This document shows positions 17,435 through 28,443 of a stretch of DNA of 64,000 nucleotides, in pieces. The position numbers were made by a program, and so were the translations under genes. Location of the stretch: the NCBI GenBank assembly GCA_963798795.1, contig CAWCUZ010000007.1, positions 62,001 to 126,000 of the forward strand, written 5' to 3'. Below the pieces are notes generated by a model. That model did not search any database, was not told the origin of the DNA, and worked only from the letters and a program-made list of their open reading frames with translations. Source of the DNA: CAWCUZ01 sp963798795. Its GTDB lineage: Bacteria > Acidobacteriota > Vicinamibacteria > Vicinamibacterales > SCN-69-37. Position 1 is the stretch's first letter, and the number at the start of each line of letters is the position of its first letter.

Positions 17435-18658
17435 ATGCCAGGTTACGACGTCCGCTACTGGGCCGAACGCACGCCCGCCCTGCGCCGCCGATCGTTTTCC
17501 GCCTTCCGCGGCGAGCAGACCGCCGACGTCGTCGTCATCGGCGGTGGACTGACGGGATGTGCCACCGCGTATGCCCTCGCGGCGGCGGGGCTCGACGTCG
17601 TCCTGCTCGAGGCCGAGCGGCTGGCCGGCGGCGCGACCGCCCGCGGCACCGGCGCGGTCGTGCCCGAGCCGGACGTGCGATTTCGCGAGACGGAACGCAC
17701 ATGCGGCCGCCGGATCGCGCGCGGGACCTGGAAAGCGACCGCGCGGGGCGCCGCCGGCCTCGCGTCGACGCTCCGCAGGCTGAAGATCCGCTGCGACCTC
17801 GATCAGACGAGCCTCTACATCGACGCCCCTTCTCCTGATGCGGCGGCCGCGATGCGCCGCGAGCAGACCGCGCGCCGGGGCGCGGGCCTCACCGCCCCGT
17901 GGCTCGCACCCGCGGCGATGAGAAACGCGGCCGCGCTGGACTCGTTCGGCGCCCTTTCCGTGCGCGGCGCCTTCACGTTCGATCCCGTCCGCGCTGCATT
18001 GGGCCTGGCGCACGCCGCGGCGGGGTGCGGCGCCCGCATCTGCGAGCGATCGCCGGTGGTCCGGACAAGGTTCACGCGCAAGCGCGCGACCGTCGTCCTG
18101 CCGACCGGCCGGATCGAAACCCGGGGCATCGTGGTGGCGACCGGCGAGCCTGGCGCCCTCTACGGCCAGCTCCGGCGCCACGTGCGTCAGTTGGCGGGTT
18201 ACGTGGTCGTGACCCATCCGATGCCGGCCGCCATGCGGAAGGACGTCGGCCGCCGCGACGGCGTCCTGACGGAGCTGATCGACGCCCCACACTGGCTGCG
18301 ATGGCTGCCCGACGAGCGCATCCTGTTCGCCGGCGCGCTCGGTCGTCCCGTGCCGGCGCGGCAGCGCGACAAGGCTCTCGTGCAGCGAACCGGTCAGCTC
18401 ATGTACGAGCTGTCGGTACGCTACCCGGCGATTTCCGGCCTCCCGGCCGCCTGGAGCTGGGACGTGCCGGTGGTGTCCGGACGCGACGGTCTGCCGTGGA
18501 TCGGCCCGCACCGCAACTATCCCTTCCATTTCTTTGCGCTCGCCTTCGGATGGCAGGGGGCCAGCCTTTCATGGCTGGCGGCCCGCGCCGCCGTGCGGCA
18601 CTTCCGCGGGAACGCCACGCCTGACGACCGAGACCTGGGTTTCGCCCGCTACCTTTAG
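17435..18658 (+). CDS. FAD-dependent oxidoreductase (DAO family)
   Basis: This 407-residue flavoprotein has the N-terminal FAD loop TADVVVIGGGLTGCATAYALA and the ribose-binding acidic residue at the end of strand 2 (VVLLEAERLAGGATARGTGAV). A C-terminal FAD-binding stretch reads DGLPWIGPHRNYPFHFFALA. Family members oxidise amino acids, polyamines or glycerol-phosphate-like substrates. The order of blocks is closest to glycine-oxidase/gamma-glutamylputrescine-oxidase-like proteins, but no substrate can be fixed. The ATG at 17435 lies 15 bp beyond the inverted repeat. It is divergent from the arginine-deiminase-fold hydrolase, which could suggest a shared nitrogen-compound pathway; that is inference only. 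Confidence 0.85.
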   Translation: MPGYDVRYWAERTPALRRRSFSAFRGEQTADVVVIGGGLTGCATAYALAAAGLDVVLLEAERLAGGATARGTGAVVPEPDVRFRETERTCGRRIARGTWKATARGAAGLASTLRRLKIRCDLDQTSLYIDAPSPDAAAAMRREQTARRGAGLTAPWLAPAAMRNAAALDSFGALSVRGAFTFDPVRAALGLAHAAAGCGARICERSPVVRTRFTRKRATVVLPTGRIETRGIVVATGEPGALYGQLRRHVRQLAGYVVVTHPMPAAMRKDVGRRDGVLTELIDAPHWLRWLPDERILFAGALGRPVPARQRDKALVQRTGQLMYELSVRYPAISGLPAAWSWDVPVVSGRDGLPWIGPHRNYPFHFFALAFGWQGASLSWLAARAAVRHFRGNATPDDRDLGFARYL

Positions 18659-18755
18659 GGAAAATTTGCGTACTGGTCATTCGACCTAGCGTAGGGTGAC
18701 CGAATCAGCTACCATAGCCTCTTGTCCGGCGAAACGCCGGACATCTAATGACTTT

Positions 18756-20213
18756 GTGGCTCGACCGACTCCCTTAGTTGAGCATCTGCTGCGCCGCGCG
18801 GGCTTTGGCGCGACGCCGGCCGAACGCGACTCGTTCTCCCGGCTGAACTACCTGGAAGCCGTCGGCCGGCTGGTGAACTTCGATCCCGCCGCGTCGGACG
18901 TGGACCGGTACATCGGTACGCCCGGATACGTCGGGATCACGACGTCGGCCGCTTTCTCGCCCAACAACACGATTGGCGATGCGCGCCAGCGCTGGCTCTT
19001 CCGCATGGTGCATTCACCCGCGCCTCTGCAGGAGAAGATGGCGCTCTTCTGGCACGAGCACTTCGCGACGTCGTACTCCACGCTGCTCAACACCGTCGAC
19101 CCGGCGACGGCAGGCCGCATGATGGCGTCCAAGTCGACCGAGGACGCCGCCGGCGCGCGCGGACAGATCGAGCTGTTCCGCGAGCAGGGCCTCGGCAAGT
19201 TCCGCGATCTGCTGATTGAGGTCGCCAGGGATCCGGCGATGTTGGTGTTTCTCGACGGCCGCATCAACTACAAGGGCGCGCCGCAGGAGAACTTCGGTCG
19301 TGAACTGATGGAGGTCTTCACGTTCGGCGTCGATCACTACGTGGAGACGGACGTCTACGCGGCGTCGCGGGTGTTCACCGGCTGGAACATGATCGCCTAC
19401 GGGCCGCGCGGCGAGCCGGCGGGCTACTTCAGGTTCAACTACAACCCCGTCCAGCACGACACCGACGCGAAGGAGTTCAGCTTTCCGGTCTATCCCGACG
19501 GCGGGCGCCGCATTCCGCCGCGCACCGCCGCCGACGGCATGCAGGACGGACTCGATTTCATTGCCGCCCTGGCCGTTCACCCCGAGACCGCACGCCGGCT
19601 GGCGCGGCAGCTCTGGGCCTTTTTCGTCAGCGAAACCGAGGCAGCCGACCCCGCGTTCGTCGACCGGATCGCGGATGTGTACCTGCGCCACGACACCGAC
19701 ATGAAACCGGTCGTGCGCGCGGTGTTCTACATGCCGCAGTTCTATGATTCGCGCCGGTTCTTTCAGCGCTACGCCTGGCCGGCGGAATTCGTCGCGCGCG
19801 CCCTGAAGGAAGTGGGCTGCGTGGGCTACTCGGTCGGGGACGTGCTGACGCCGCTCGTCAACATGGGCCAGCAGCTCTTCGAGCCGCCCGACGTGCACGG
19901 CTGGCCGCTGGGCACCGGCTGGTTCTCGACCGGGGGCATGCTGGCGCGGATGAACTTTGCCGCGGGGCTCGCGACGAATCAGAAATTCGCCTTGCGCGAC
20001 CGGCTGCGCGGATTCGCCGGCAGTCCTGATGCGCTCGTTTCCGGCGCGCTCGATCTGCTCTCGCATCCGGAGCTGTCGGCGGCCGAGCGCGACGCGCTCA
20101 CCGCCTACGTCCAGAACGGCGGCGCGTGGAGCGGCTCCGAGGACCAGCTGCTGAACAAGGCGGCGGGTCTCGCGCATCTGATCGCCGGTTCGCCGCGGTA
20201 CCAGTTCGTCTGA
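18756..20213 (+). CDS. DUF1800 family protein, first copy
   Basis: This 485-residue protein starts VARPTPLVEHLLRRAGFGAT from a GTG, matching the ATG start of its tandem paralogue at 21606. It has the DUF1800 blocks MALFWHEHFATS, NFGRELMEVFTFGVDHY, ASRVFTGWN and GQQLFEPPDVHGWPLGTGWF. DUF1800 proteins are almost always encoded next to DUF1501 proteins in Acidobacteriota, Planctomycetota and Proteobacteria. Their biochemical role is not established. The DUF1501 partner begins 9 bp downstream. The two proteins of the tandem cassettes are clearly duplicated and share most blocks word for word. Confidence 0.9.
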   Translation: MARPTPLVEHLLRRAGFGATPAERDSFSRLNYLEAVGRLVNFDPAASDVDRYIGTPGYVGITTSAAFSPNNTIGDARQRWLFRMVHSPAPLQEKMALFWHEHFATSYSTLLNTVDPATAGRMMASKSTEDAAGARGQIELFREQGLGKFRDLLIEVARDPAMLVFLDGRINYKGAPQENFGRELMEVFTFGVDHYVETDVYAASRVFTGWNMIAYGPRGEPAGYFRFNYNPVQHDTDAKEFSFPVYPDGGRRIPPRTAADGMQDGLDFIAALAVHPETARRLARQLWAFFVSETEAADPAFVDRIADVYLRHDTDMKPVVRAVFYMPQFYDSRRFFQRYAWPAEFVARALKEVGCVGYSVGDVLTPLVNMGQQLFEPPDVHGWPLGTGWFSTGGMLARMNFAAGLATNQKFALRDRLRGFAGSPDALVSGALDLLSHPELSAAERDALTAYVQNGGAWSGSEDQLLNKAAGLAHLIAGSPRYQFV

Positions 20214-20222
20214 CGAGGCTGC

Positions 20223-21488
20223 ATGATATTCACCCGACGCACATTTCTCCGGGGCGGCGTGGCGGCCTTCACCGTCGGCTTTGCCGCGCCGTCGTTCCTG
20301 TCGGACCTGGCCCGCGCGCAGGGCGCCTCCCGTCGTGCGCTCGTCATCATCGATCTCAGCGGCGGCAATGACTCGCTCAGCACGCTCGTCCCCTACACCG
20401 ATCCCTTCTACTACAGCCGGCGTCCGTCGCTCGCGGTGCCGGCTGGCGACGTCCTCCAGATCGGATCCGATGCCTCCGGCCGCGCACTGGGCCTGCACCC
20501 GCAGCTCGCCGGGGTCAAGACGATCTTCAACGCCGGGCACCTGGCCGTGATCCAGCGCACGGGGTATCCCAACTCGAGCCGATCGCATCTGGTCGGCGCC
20601 GACGTCTGGTCGACCGCCAACCCGGCCGACCGCGGCGGCCCGGGCTGGCTCGGCCGCTACCTCGACGCCCTGCCATCGCCGCTCGATCCACTCGCCGGCT
20701 GGAGCGTCACGCGCGACGTGCCGCACGCGATGGTCGGCCGCCTCGTGAGCGTGCCCGCCATTCCGGACGTGCCGTCATACGCCTTCCAGAGTCCGAACAC
20801 CGGCGACGAGGCCGTGTACTCGCGCGCCGCGATGTCGGAGATCGCGTCGCACGTTCCCGTCGACGAACCGCACCTGGCGTTCGTCGGTGCCACGGCCGAA
20901 GCGGCCCTCGCCACGCTCGACCGCGTCGGCCAGGTCGCCGCCTACGCCCCGACGACGACGTACGCGGCGGACGGGCTGTCGCTCGCGCTGCGCGAAGTGG
21001 CGAGCGTGATCGCCTCCGACATCGGCACCCGTGTGTTCTGGGTTCAGCTCGGCGGCTTCGACTTCCACGCCAACCAGAACATCAACTATCCGATCGGCGG
21101 CCACAACAACCTGATGCGCGTGTTCAACAATGCCCTGCGAGCCTTCTACACCGACCTCGCCAACCAGCGCCTGCTCGACGACACGCTGGTGGTCCAGTTC
21201 TCGGAGTTCGGCCGCCGCATCAACGAGAACGGCAGCGGCGGCACCGATCACGGCGCGGCGGGGCTGATGATGGTGATGGGCGGCCGCGTCCGCGGCGGCC
21301 TGTTCGGCACCGCCGGCTCGCTCGACCCGGCGCCCGACAACCCCGCCCTCGAGAACGACGGCAACGACGTCACGCACGAAACGGACTTCCGATCCGTCTA
21401 CGCCCGCGTCATCGACGAGTGGCTCGGAGCCGATTCGATCGCCCTGCTCGGCGGGAATTTCCGGAACAGCGCCCTGACGTTCCTGTAG
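20223..21488 (+). CDS. DUF1501 family protein with Tat signal, first copy (intact)
   Basis: A 421-residue protein of the sulfatase/alkaline-phosphatase-like DUF1501 family. It opens with a twin-arginine signal, TRRTFLRGGVAAFTVGFAAP, so it should be exported folded. Conserved blocks are LVIIDLSGGNDSLSTLVPYTD, IQRTGYPNSSRSH, VFWVQLGGFDFHANQ and QFSEFGRRINENGSGGTDHG. The last supplies Asp/His metal-ligand-like residues typical of the superfamily. It pairs with the DUF1800 gene 9 bp upstream. The activity is unknown. This copy serves as the reference for the frameshifted duplicate at 23074. Confidence 0.9.
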   Translation: MIFTRRTFLRGGVAAFTVGFAAPSFLSDLARAQGASRRALVIIDLSGGNDSLSTLVPYTDPFYYSRRPSLAVPAGDVLQIGSDASGRALGLHPQLAGVKTIFNAGHLAVIQRTGYPNSSRSHLVGADVWSTANPADRGGPGWLGRYLDALPSPLDPLAGWSVTRDVPHAMVGRLVSVPAIPDVPSYAFQSPNTGDEAVYSRAAMSEIASHVPVDEPHLAFVGATAEAALATLDRVGQVAAYAPTTTYAADGLSLALREVASVIASDIGTRVFWVQLGGFDFHANQNINYPIGGHNNLMRVFNNALRAFYTDLANQRLLDDTLVVQFSEFGRRINENGSGGTDHGAAGLMMVMGGRVRGGLFGTAGSLDPAPDNPALENDGNDVTHETDFRSVYARVIDEWLGADSIALLGGNFRNSALTFL

Positions 21489-21520
21489 GCCGGGCCTGAC
21501 CGCCTCTCCATCAGTCGGGC

Positions 21521-21560
21521 TCCAAATCTCCAAATCTCCAAATCTCCAAATCTCCAAATC
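21521..21560 (+). repeat. Short tandem repeat (TCCAAATC x5)
   Basis: Five nearly perfect copies of an 8-bp unit TCCAAATC lie in the 117-bp gap between the first DUF1501 gene and the second DUF1800 gene. The AT-rich unit stands out in this GC-rich sequence. Slippage-prone; function unknown. Confidence 0.85.
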
Positions 21561-21605
21561 CGACATCCTCTAAGATGGTCTGCGGCCCCTGACGATAATT
21601 CCGAT

Positions 21606-23060
21606 ATGGCGCGCCCGACCCCTCTCGTGGAGCACCTGCTGCGGCGGGCGGGCTTCGGCGCGACGCCCGCGGAGCGCGACGTGTTCGCGCGCCTGAACTA
21701 TCTCGAAGCGGTCGGCCGGCTGGTCCGGGCGGATCCGTTCGATGTGGACGTGGACCAGTTCCTCGGCACCCCGGGGTACGTGGGCATCACGACCCGCGGG
21801 GCCTTCTCGCCGAACACCGTCATCGCGGACGCACGGCAGCGGTGGCTGTTCCGGATCGTCCACTCCGCGGCGCCGCTGCGCGAGAAGATGGCGCTGTTCT
21901 GGCACCAGCACTTCGCGACCGCCTACAGCAAGATCGCCGGCGTCGTCGGCAACGTGGCGGCGACGCGCATGCTGGCCGCGAAGCCCTCGGAGGATCCGGC
22001 CCAGGTCCGCGGGCAGATCGAGCTGTTTCGCGAGCGTGGGCTCGGCAAGTTCCGTGACCTGCTGGTCGCCATCGCCAGGGATCCGGCCATGCTCGTGTGG
22101 CTGGACGGCCGGACGAACGTCAAGGCCAGGCCGCAGGAGAACTTCGGCCGCGAGCTGATGGAGCTGTTCACGGTCGGCGTGGAGCACTACGTCGAGACGG
22201 ACGTCTACGCGGCGGCGCGCGTCTTCACCGGCTGGAATCTCGCGTCGGCCGGCCGGGACCGCGACAGCGTGTCCTATGCGTACGCCTACCGCCCGAACCA
22301 GCACGAAACCTCCGCCAAGACGTTCAGTTTCCCGATCTATCCCGACGGCGGCCGGACGATTCCCGCGCGGAGCGCCGCGTCGGGCATACAGGACGGCATC
22401 GATCTGATCGACGCCCTCGCGATCCATCCGGAGACGGCCCGGCGGCTGGCGCGCAGGCTCTGGGTCTGGTTCGTCAGCGAGACCGAGACGGCCGACGAGC
22501 GGTTCGTCGACACGATCGCCGACGTGTACCTGCGCCACGACACCGATATGAGCGCCGTCGTCGGCGCCGTGCTCTACACGCCGCAGTTCACCGACGCGCG
22601 GCGGTTCTACCAGCGCTACGCCTGGCCCGTCGAATTCGTCGTGCGGGCCCTGAAGGAAGTGGGGTATCCGGGCTTTTCGGTCAACGACGCCCTGACGCCG
22701 ATGGTCAACATGGGGCAGCAGCTGTTCGAGCCGCCCGACGTGAACGGCTGGGCGCTTGGACCGGGCTGGTTCTCGACGGCCGGGATGCTGGCGCGCATGA
22801 ACTTCGCGGCCAGCCTCGCCACCAACCAGAAGTTCGCCGCCCGCGATGCGCTGCGATCGTCGGCCGCGACGCCCGACGCGCTCGTCACCGCCGCGGCCGG
22901 CGCGCTGTCGCTGCCGGACCTGGCGCCCGACGAGCGCGAGACGCTCGTGGCGTACCTCCAGGCCGGCGGCGCGTGGACCGGGTCCGACGCCCAGCTCCTG
23001 GAAAAGGCCGCGGGGCTCGTGCACCTGCTCGTCGGATCGGGCGAGTACCAGTTCGTGTGA
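21606..23060 (+). CDS. DUF1800 family protein, second copy
   Basis: This 484-residue paralogue of the gene at 18756 aligns from the first codons (MARPTPLVEHLLRRAGFGAT) to the last (EYQFV). It has the same key blocks: NFGRELMELFTVGVEHY, AARVFTGWN and GQQLFEPPDVNGWALGPGWF. It is intact. Its position directly before a second DUF1501 copy shows that the whole two-gene cassette was duplicated in tandem. Divergence between copies is spread along the gene, so the duplication is not recent. Function is unknown; co-occurrence with DUF1501 suggests a joint exported or surface-related role. Confidence 0.9.
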   Translation: MARPTPLVEHLLRRAGFGATPAERDVFARLNYLEAVGRLVRADPFDVDVDQFLGTPGYVGITTRGAFSPNTVIADARQRWLFRIVHSAAPLREKMALFWHQHFATAYSKIAGVVGNVAATRMLAAKPSEDPAQVRGQIELFRERGLGKFRDLLVAIARDPAMLVWLDGRTNVKARPQENFGRELMELFTVGVEHYVETDVYAAARVFTGWNLASAGRDRDSVSYAYAYRPNQHETSAKTFSFPIYPDGGRTIPARSAASGIQDGIDLIDALAIHPETARRLARRLWVWFVSETETADERFVDTIADVYLRHDTDMSAVVGAVLYTPQFTDARRFYQRYAWPVEFVVRALKEVGYPGFSVNDALTPMVNMGQQLFEPPDVNGWALGPGWFSTAGMLARMNFAASLATNQKFAARDALRSSAATPDALVTAAAGALSLPDLAPDERETLVAYLQAGGAWTGSDAQLLEKAAGLVHLLVGSGEYQFV

Positions 23061-23073
23061 GGACGCGGAACCG

Positions 23074-24345
23074 ATGAGAGTCACACGACGCACGTTTCTC
23101 CGCGGCGGCGTGGCCGCGTTCAGCGTCGGCTTTGCGGCCCCGTCGTTCCTGTCGGAGCTGGCGCGCGCACAGGGCGCGTCGCGCCGGAGCCTCGTCGTGC
23201 TGTACTTGAGCGGCGGCAACGACGCGCTCAGCACGCTCGTGCCGTACACCGACCCGTTCTACTACAGCCGGCGTCCGACGCTGGCGGTGCCGGCCGGCAC
23301 CGTGCTCCAGATCGGGTCGGATGCCGCCGGCCGCGCGCTTGGGTCTGCATCCCCGGCTGACGGGCCTCCGGCAGATCTTCGACGCCGGGCATCTCGCCGT
23401 CATTCAGCGGACCGGGTATCCGAACTCGAGCCGGTCGCATTTCCTCGGCACCGACATCTGGTCCACCGCGAGTCCCTCGAATGCTCGGCGGCCCGGGCTG
23501 GCTCGGCCGGTACCTCGACGCCCTGCCTTCGCCGGTGGATCCGCTGGTCGGCTGGTGCACCACGCGCGAGGTGCCGCACACGCTGATCGGCCGCGACGTG
23601 AGCGCGCCCGCCATCCCCAACGTCAACGGCTACGCGTTCCAGAGCCCGAATACCGGCGTGGAGGCCACGTACTCACGCGCCGCGATGGCGCAGCTCGCGT
23701 CGCATCTGCCCGCCGAGCGGCCGCACCTGTCGTTCGTCAACGGCACGGCGCGAAGCGGCCCTGGCCACACTCGACCGCGTGGCCGGCGTCGCGTCGTACG
23801 CGCCGAGCGTCGCGTACGGCAACGACGGCCTGTCGCAGGCGCTCGAAGCCGTCGCGGGCGCCATGACGGCCGGCATCGGCACGAAGGTGTTCTGGGTCCA
23901 GATCGGCGGCTTCGACACGCACTCGAACCAGGGCGTGAACGCGGCGAACGCCGGCTACGCCAATCTGATGGCCCGCATCGACGACGGCGCTCTCGGCGTT
24001 CTACGCGGATCTGAAGCACCAGGGGTTGCTCGACGACACGCTCGTCATCCAGTTCTCGGAGTTCGGCCGGCGCATCGCCGAGAACGGCAGCCAGGGCACC
24101 GACCACGGCGCGGCCGGCCTCATGCTGGCGGTCGGCGGCCGCGTGCACGGCGGGCTGTTACGGCACCGCCGCCTCGCTCGACCCCGCCGGCGGCAATCCC
24201 GACCCTCGAGAACGGCGGGACCGACGTCGCCTACGAAACCGACTTCCGCTCCGTCTACGCGCGCGTCATCGACGAATGGCTCGGGGCCGACTCCGTCGCG
24301 CTGCTTGGCGCGGATTTCAGGAATCCCGCGCTGACGTTCGTCTGA
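23074..24345 (+). pseudogene. DUF1501 family protein, second copy, broken by six single-base insertions
   Basis: The gene starts with a Tat signal, RRTFLRGGVAAFSVGFAAP, and ends DEWLGADSVALLGADFRNP, parallel to the intact copy at 20223. Comparison base by base places single extra bases at about 23340 (T), 23481-23487, 23750, 23986, 24158-24160 (T) and 24202 (A). Removing the six bases gives 1266 bp, exactly the length of the intact copy. All conserved blocks survive between the breaks (GYPNSSRSH, FWVQIGGFDTHSNQ, QFSEFGRRIAENGSQGTDHG). Either this copy is a recent pseudogene or, more likely given the same error type elsewhere, the sequence is faulty here. Confidence 0.88.
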
Positions 24346-24409
24346 CGTCGCCTCAGGACCTGCCGTCGTCTCAGGGTCTGCCGTCGTAGCCGCAGGGCCT
24401 GAGTCGTTG

Positions 24410-24457
24410 CCGCAGGGCTTGAGCCCTGCGGGGGACCGGCGGGCTGAAGCCCGCCGG
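24410..24457. repeat. Two adjacent REP-like hairpins
   Basis: The first (24410-24431) is CCGCAGGGCTTGAGCCCTGCGG; the second (24436-24457) has arms CCGGCGGGCT and AGCCCGCCGG around GA. They occupy the gap between the convergent DUF1501 and VOC genes, preceded by three copies of CTGCCGTCGT-like words. They belong to the 'GGGCTT-A-AGCCC' palindrome family found at several other intergenic places here and may act as a bidirectional terminator. Confidence 0.75.
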
Positions 24458-24474
24458 CGACGTCGTCGGAATCC

Positions 24475-25278
24475 CTACCGAGCGCCGTTTCCCGGCTCGA
24501 AGAGCGCAAACACCGCGCCCTGCGGATTGGCGAGCACGGCCATCCGCCCGGTCTCGCCGATCGTGGTCGGCTCCATGTGGACCGTGGCGCCGAGGGTGCG
24601 CGCCTGGTCGATTGACGCGTCGCAGCTCCGGACCTCGAAATAGATGAGCCAGTGCGATGGCGTCTGCGGCTGGTGATGCTCCGACGGCGGAATGCCGCCG
24701 ATGAACTGATCGCCGTTGACGATGTGGAAGTACGTACCGGGTTTGGCCGGCGCCATGCTCTTGCCTTCGACCATCTTCCAGCCGAACAGGTCCGTGTAGA
24801 AGTGCGCCGCGCCGGCCTGGTCTGGCGTGGCCAGGTCCGCCCAGCAGACCGTGTGCGGCTCGCCGGAGACGCCGATGCCGGAGTGCTGCTTCGCCTGCCA
24901 CACCGCGAACATGGCGCCCGACGGTCCCTGAATGACGGCCATCCGGCCCTGGTCGATCACGTCGAACGGCGGCGCGACGATGCTCGCTTCGTGAAACGCC
25001 GCTTGCTCGGCCGCGCGGTCGGCGCTCTCCACGGCGATGTACACCAGCCAGTTCGGCGGCACACCCTGCCTGCGCTGGTCCTCCCGCATGGTGGACGCGG
25101 CCGCCACATCGCGGCCGCGGATCCTGAACAGCGTGTAGACCTCCGCCGGGCCGATCGGCTGGTCCTCGACCTCCCAGCCGAAGAGCGACTGGTAGAACTG
25201 CTTGGCGCCGATCTGGTCGGTCGTCGCCAGTTCGAACCAGCAGAACGAATTGGTGGACGGGGCATCGATGTTCGGCAT
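24475..25278 (-). CDS. Two-domain VOC (glyoxalase/bleomycin-resistance fold) protein
   Basis: A 267-residue protein made of two tandem VOC modules. The first starts NSFCWFELATTDQIGAKQFY and ends GRMAVIQGPSGAMFAVWQ. The second starts TVCWADLATPDQAGAAHFY and ends GRMAVLANPQGAVFALFEPG. Each shows the beta-alpha-beta-beta-beta pattern, with the 'D..GAK/AHFY..LFGW' helix typical of the CFP-30/antibiotic-resistance-like family. The metal ligand positions (His/Glu) are not all present, so catalysis is uncertain. It lies upstream of, and on the same strand as, nothing recognisable as a partner; the methyltransferase gene ends 5 bp from its start. Confidence 0.85.
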   Translation of the reverse strand: MPNIDAPSTNSFCWFELATTDQIGAKQFYQSLFGWEVEDQPIGPAEVYTLFRIRGRDVAAASTMREDQRRQGVPPNWLVYIAVESADRAAEQAAFHEASIVAPPFDVIDQGRMAVIQGPSGAMFAVWQAKQHSGIGVSGEPHTVCWADLATPDQAGAAHFYTDLFGWKMVEGKSMAPAKPGTYFHIVNGDQFIGGIPPSEHHQPQTPSHWLIYFEVRSCDASIDQARTLGATVHMEPTTIGETGRMAVLANPQGAVFALFEPGNGAR

Positions 25279-25283
25279 GCGCG

Positions 25284-26513
25284 TTATCCTCGTTTTTCCA
25301 GAAAGACCATCACCGATGTGAAGACGGTGTCGTCCACCTGCACCACCATGTGCGGCCGCAGGTGCTGGTCTCGGCGCAAGTCCACCGGTACGTAGTCATA
25401 GCGCCGATACACGGCCTCGTCAATCTCCTGGACGAGTCGCAGGTCCGGCACGCGGAGCAGGTCGTGGACCTCGGCCGGCTGAAAGGCCTCCTCGTATGGC
25501 GGACCCGACAGAATGTACTCCGTCGCGACCGCGAGCACGCCCCCGGGCTTCAGGACGCGCGCCATCTCCCGCACGGCCGTTTTCGCGCCGTCCAGGCCGC
25601 CGAAGTGCTCGATCGACGACAGGGAATAGACGACATCGAACGTGCCGCCGGCAAAGTCGAGTCGCCGGCCGTCCATTCTCTGAAAGGCGAGCCGCTCGGC
25701 CCGGTACGCGAACGGCGCGTACTCGTCCGGGTTCTCGACCACGCGCGCGTCACCCTCCCGGGCGCCGTCCGACTGCCAGCGGCCTTCGTAGGCGTCGGTG
25801 GCCACCACGCGGCCGCAGTGGTTGGCCAGCCAGTAGAGCACCGGTTCGTGCCCCGCGCCCACGCTCAGCACCGATACCTCGTCCCCCAGCCGTCCGAGGC
25901 GCTGGAGGCCGAAGAGCAATTGGGTGAACTCGTAGCTCTTCCGGTGCATCGCGAGCTTGTGGTGGGGCAAAACCGTCAGGTCGCGCAGCAGCCGAAGCCA
26001 ATCCGGGTTGTCCCACTTGGCCGGATTGGCCAGCTCGCACAACTGCACGTTGCGCGGCAGGTAGCCGCCCTTCCGCGACGAGAACACTTTGTAGCGCTCC
26101 TCGAATTCTCCGGAGGTGACGAGGACGCGAATCACTTCGCGCCGCGCCTCACCGGCGCCGAGCCCGCGCGCGTAGTGCTCCAGGCCCGCCGCGTCCGCCT
26201 CGCGGCCGAGGATGTACTCATACGCGCGCTGGACGAACGCGTCGTCCGGTCCGAGCGCGCGCAGCCCGGCCTCGTGCGACACCGGATCCTTGCCGATGCC
26301 AATGTCGTCTTTCCACCCGCAGTAGATCAGATGGAACTCCGGCGACGACAGCAGGCGCGCGACGACGGCGTCGACGCCGCCCGATGTGTAATGCGCGGCC
26401 AGTTCGGCGACTTCGCCCGCGTCCGGCTCGCGTCCGAGGGCGATCCAGAAGGCTTCGCGGATGACGTCCTGCGGCGCCGGCGGTGAACCGCGTTCGCGGG
26501 ATCGTTGGAACAT
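25284..26513 (-). CDS. DUF4214-like plus SAM methyltransferase protein
   Basis: The protein is 409 residues if started at the ATG at 26513. The N-terminal half has two DUF4214-like repeats (REAFWIALGREPDAGEVAEL and YEYILGREADAAGLEHYA), helical modules common in surface-glycan and S-layer-associated proteins. The C-terminal half is a class I methyltransferase: SVLSVGAGHEPVLYWLANH (SAM loop), FDVVYSLSSIEHFGG and MARVLKPGGVLAVATEY. It may modify glycans or sugars. The frame has no stop between it and glnS: the open frame extends upstream through a REP palindrome into the synthetase. A separate start seems more likely than a true fusion. Confidence 0.8.
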   Translation of the reverse strand: MFQRSRERGSPPAPQDVIREAFWIALGREPDAGEVAELAAHYTSGGVDAVVARLLSSPEFHLIYCGWKDDIGIGKDPVSHEAGLRALGPDDAFVQRAYEYILGREADAAGLEHYARGLGAGEARREVIRVLVTSGEFEERYKVFSSRKGGYLPRNVQLCELANPAKWDNPDWLRLLRDLTVLPHHKLAMHRKSYEFTQLLFGLQRLGRLGDEVSVLSVGAGHEPVLYWLANHCGRVVATDAYEGRWQSDGAREGDARVVENPDEYAPFAYRAERLAFQRMDGRRLDFAGGTFDVVYSLSSIEHFGGLDGAKTAVREMARVLKPGGVLAVATEYILSGPPYEEAFQPAEVHDLLRVPDLRLVQEIDEAVYRRYDYVPVDLRRDQHLRPHMVVQVDDTVFTSVMVFLEKRG

Positions 26514-26523
26514 CGGAATCAAC

Positions 26524-26590
26524 CGATGGAGCCCCGGGGCTTCAGCCCCGGGATGTCCCCGGGACTGCAGTCCCGGGGCTCCATCGATGG
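26524..26590. repeat. Nested REP-like palindromes between glnS and the methyltransferase gene
   Basis: Two hairpins lie back to back: CCCCGGGGCTTCAGCCCCGGG, then TCCCCGGGACTGCAGTCCCG. They are enclosed by GATGGAGCCC and GGGCTCCATC, so the outer ends also pair. The whole unit is translated in frame in the open frame that links glnS to the methyltransferase (giving ...DGAPGLQSRGHPGAEAPGLH...), which shows it contains no stop in that frame. Confidence 0.85.
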
Positions 26591-26596
26591 GCGGCC

Positions 26597-28298
<1,702 letters not shown>

Positions 28299-28443
28299 GT
28301 CCCGTCATTGTAATGGGCCCGCCGCGCCGGCGGCCGGGCGGCGCCTCCCGCCGCGGTATAATCGACGTGCCTCGTTTCTCCGCACCGTTCGCGCGCCGGA
28401 TTCACCGTCGCGCTCTCCCGCGCAAAATCAGGCAGGACGTGAC

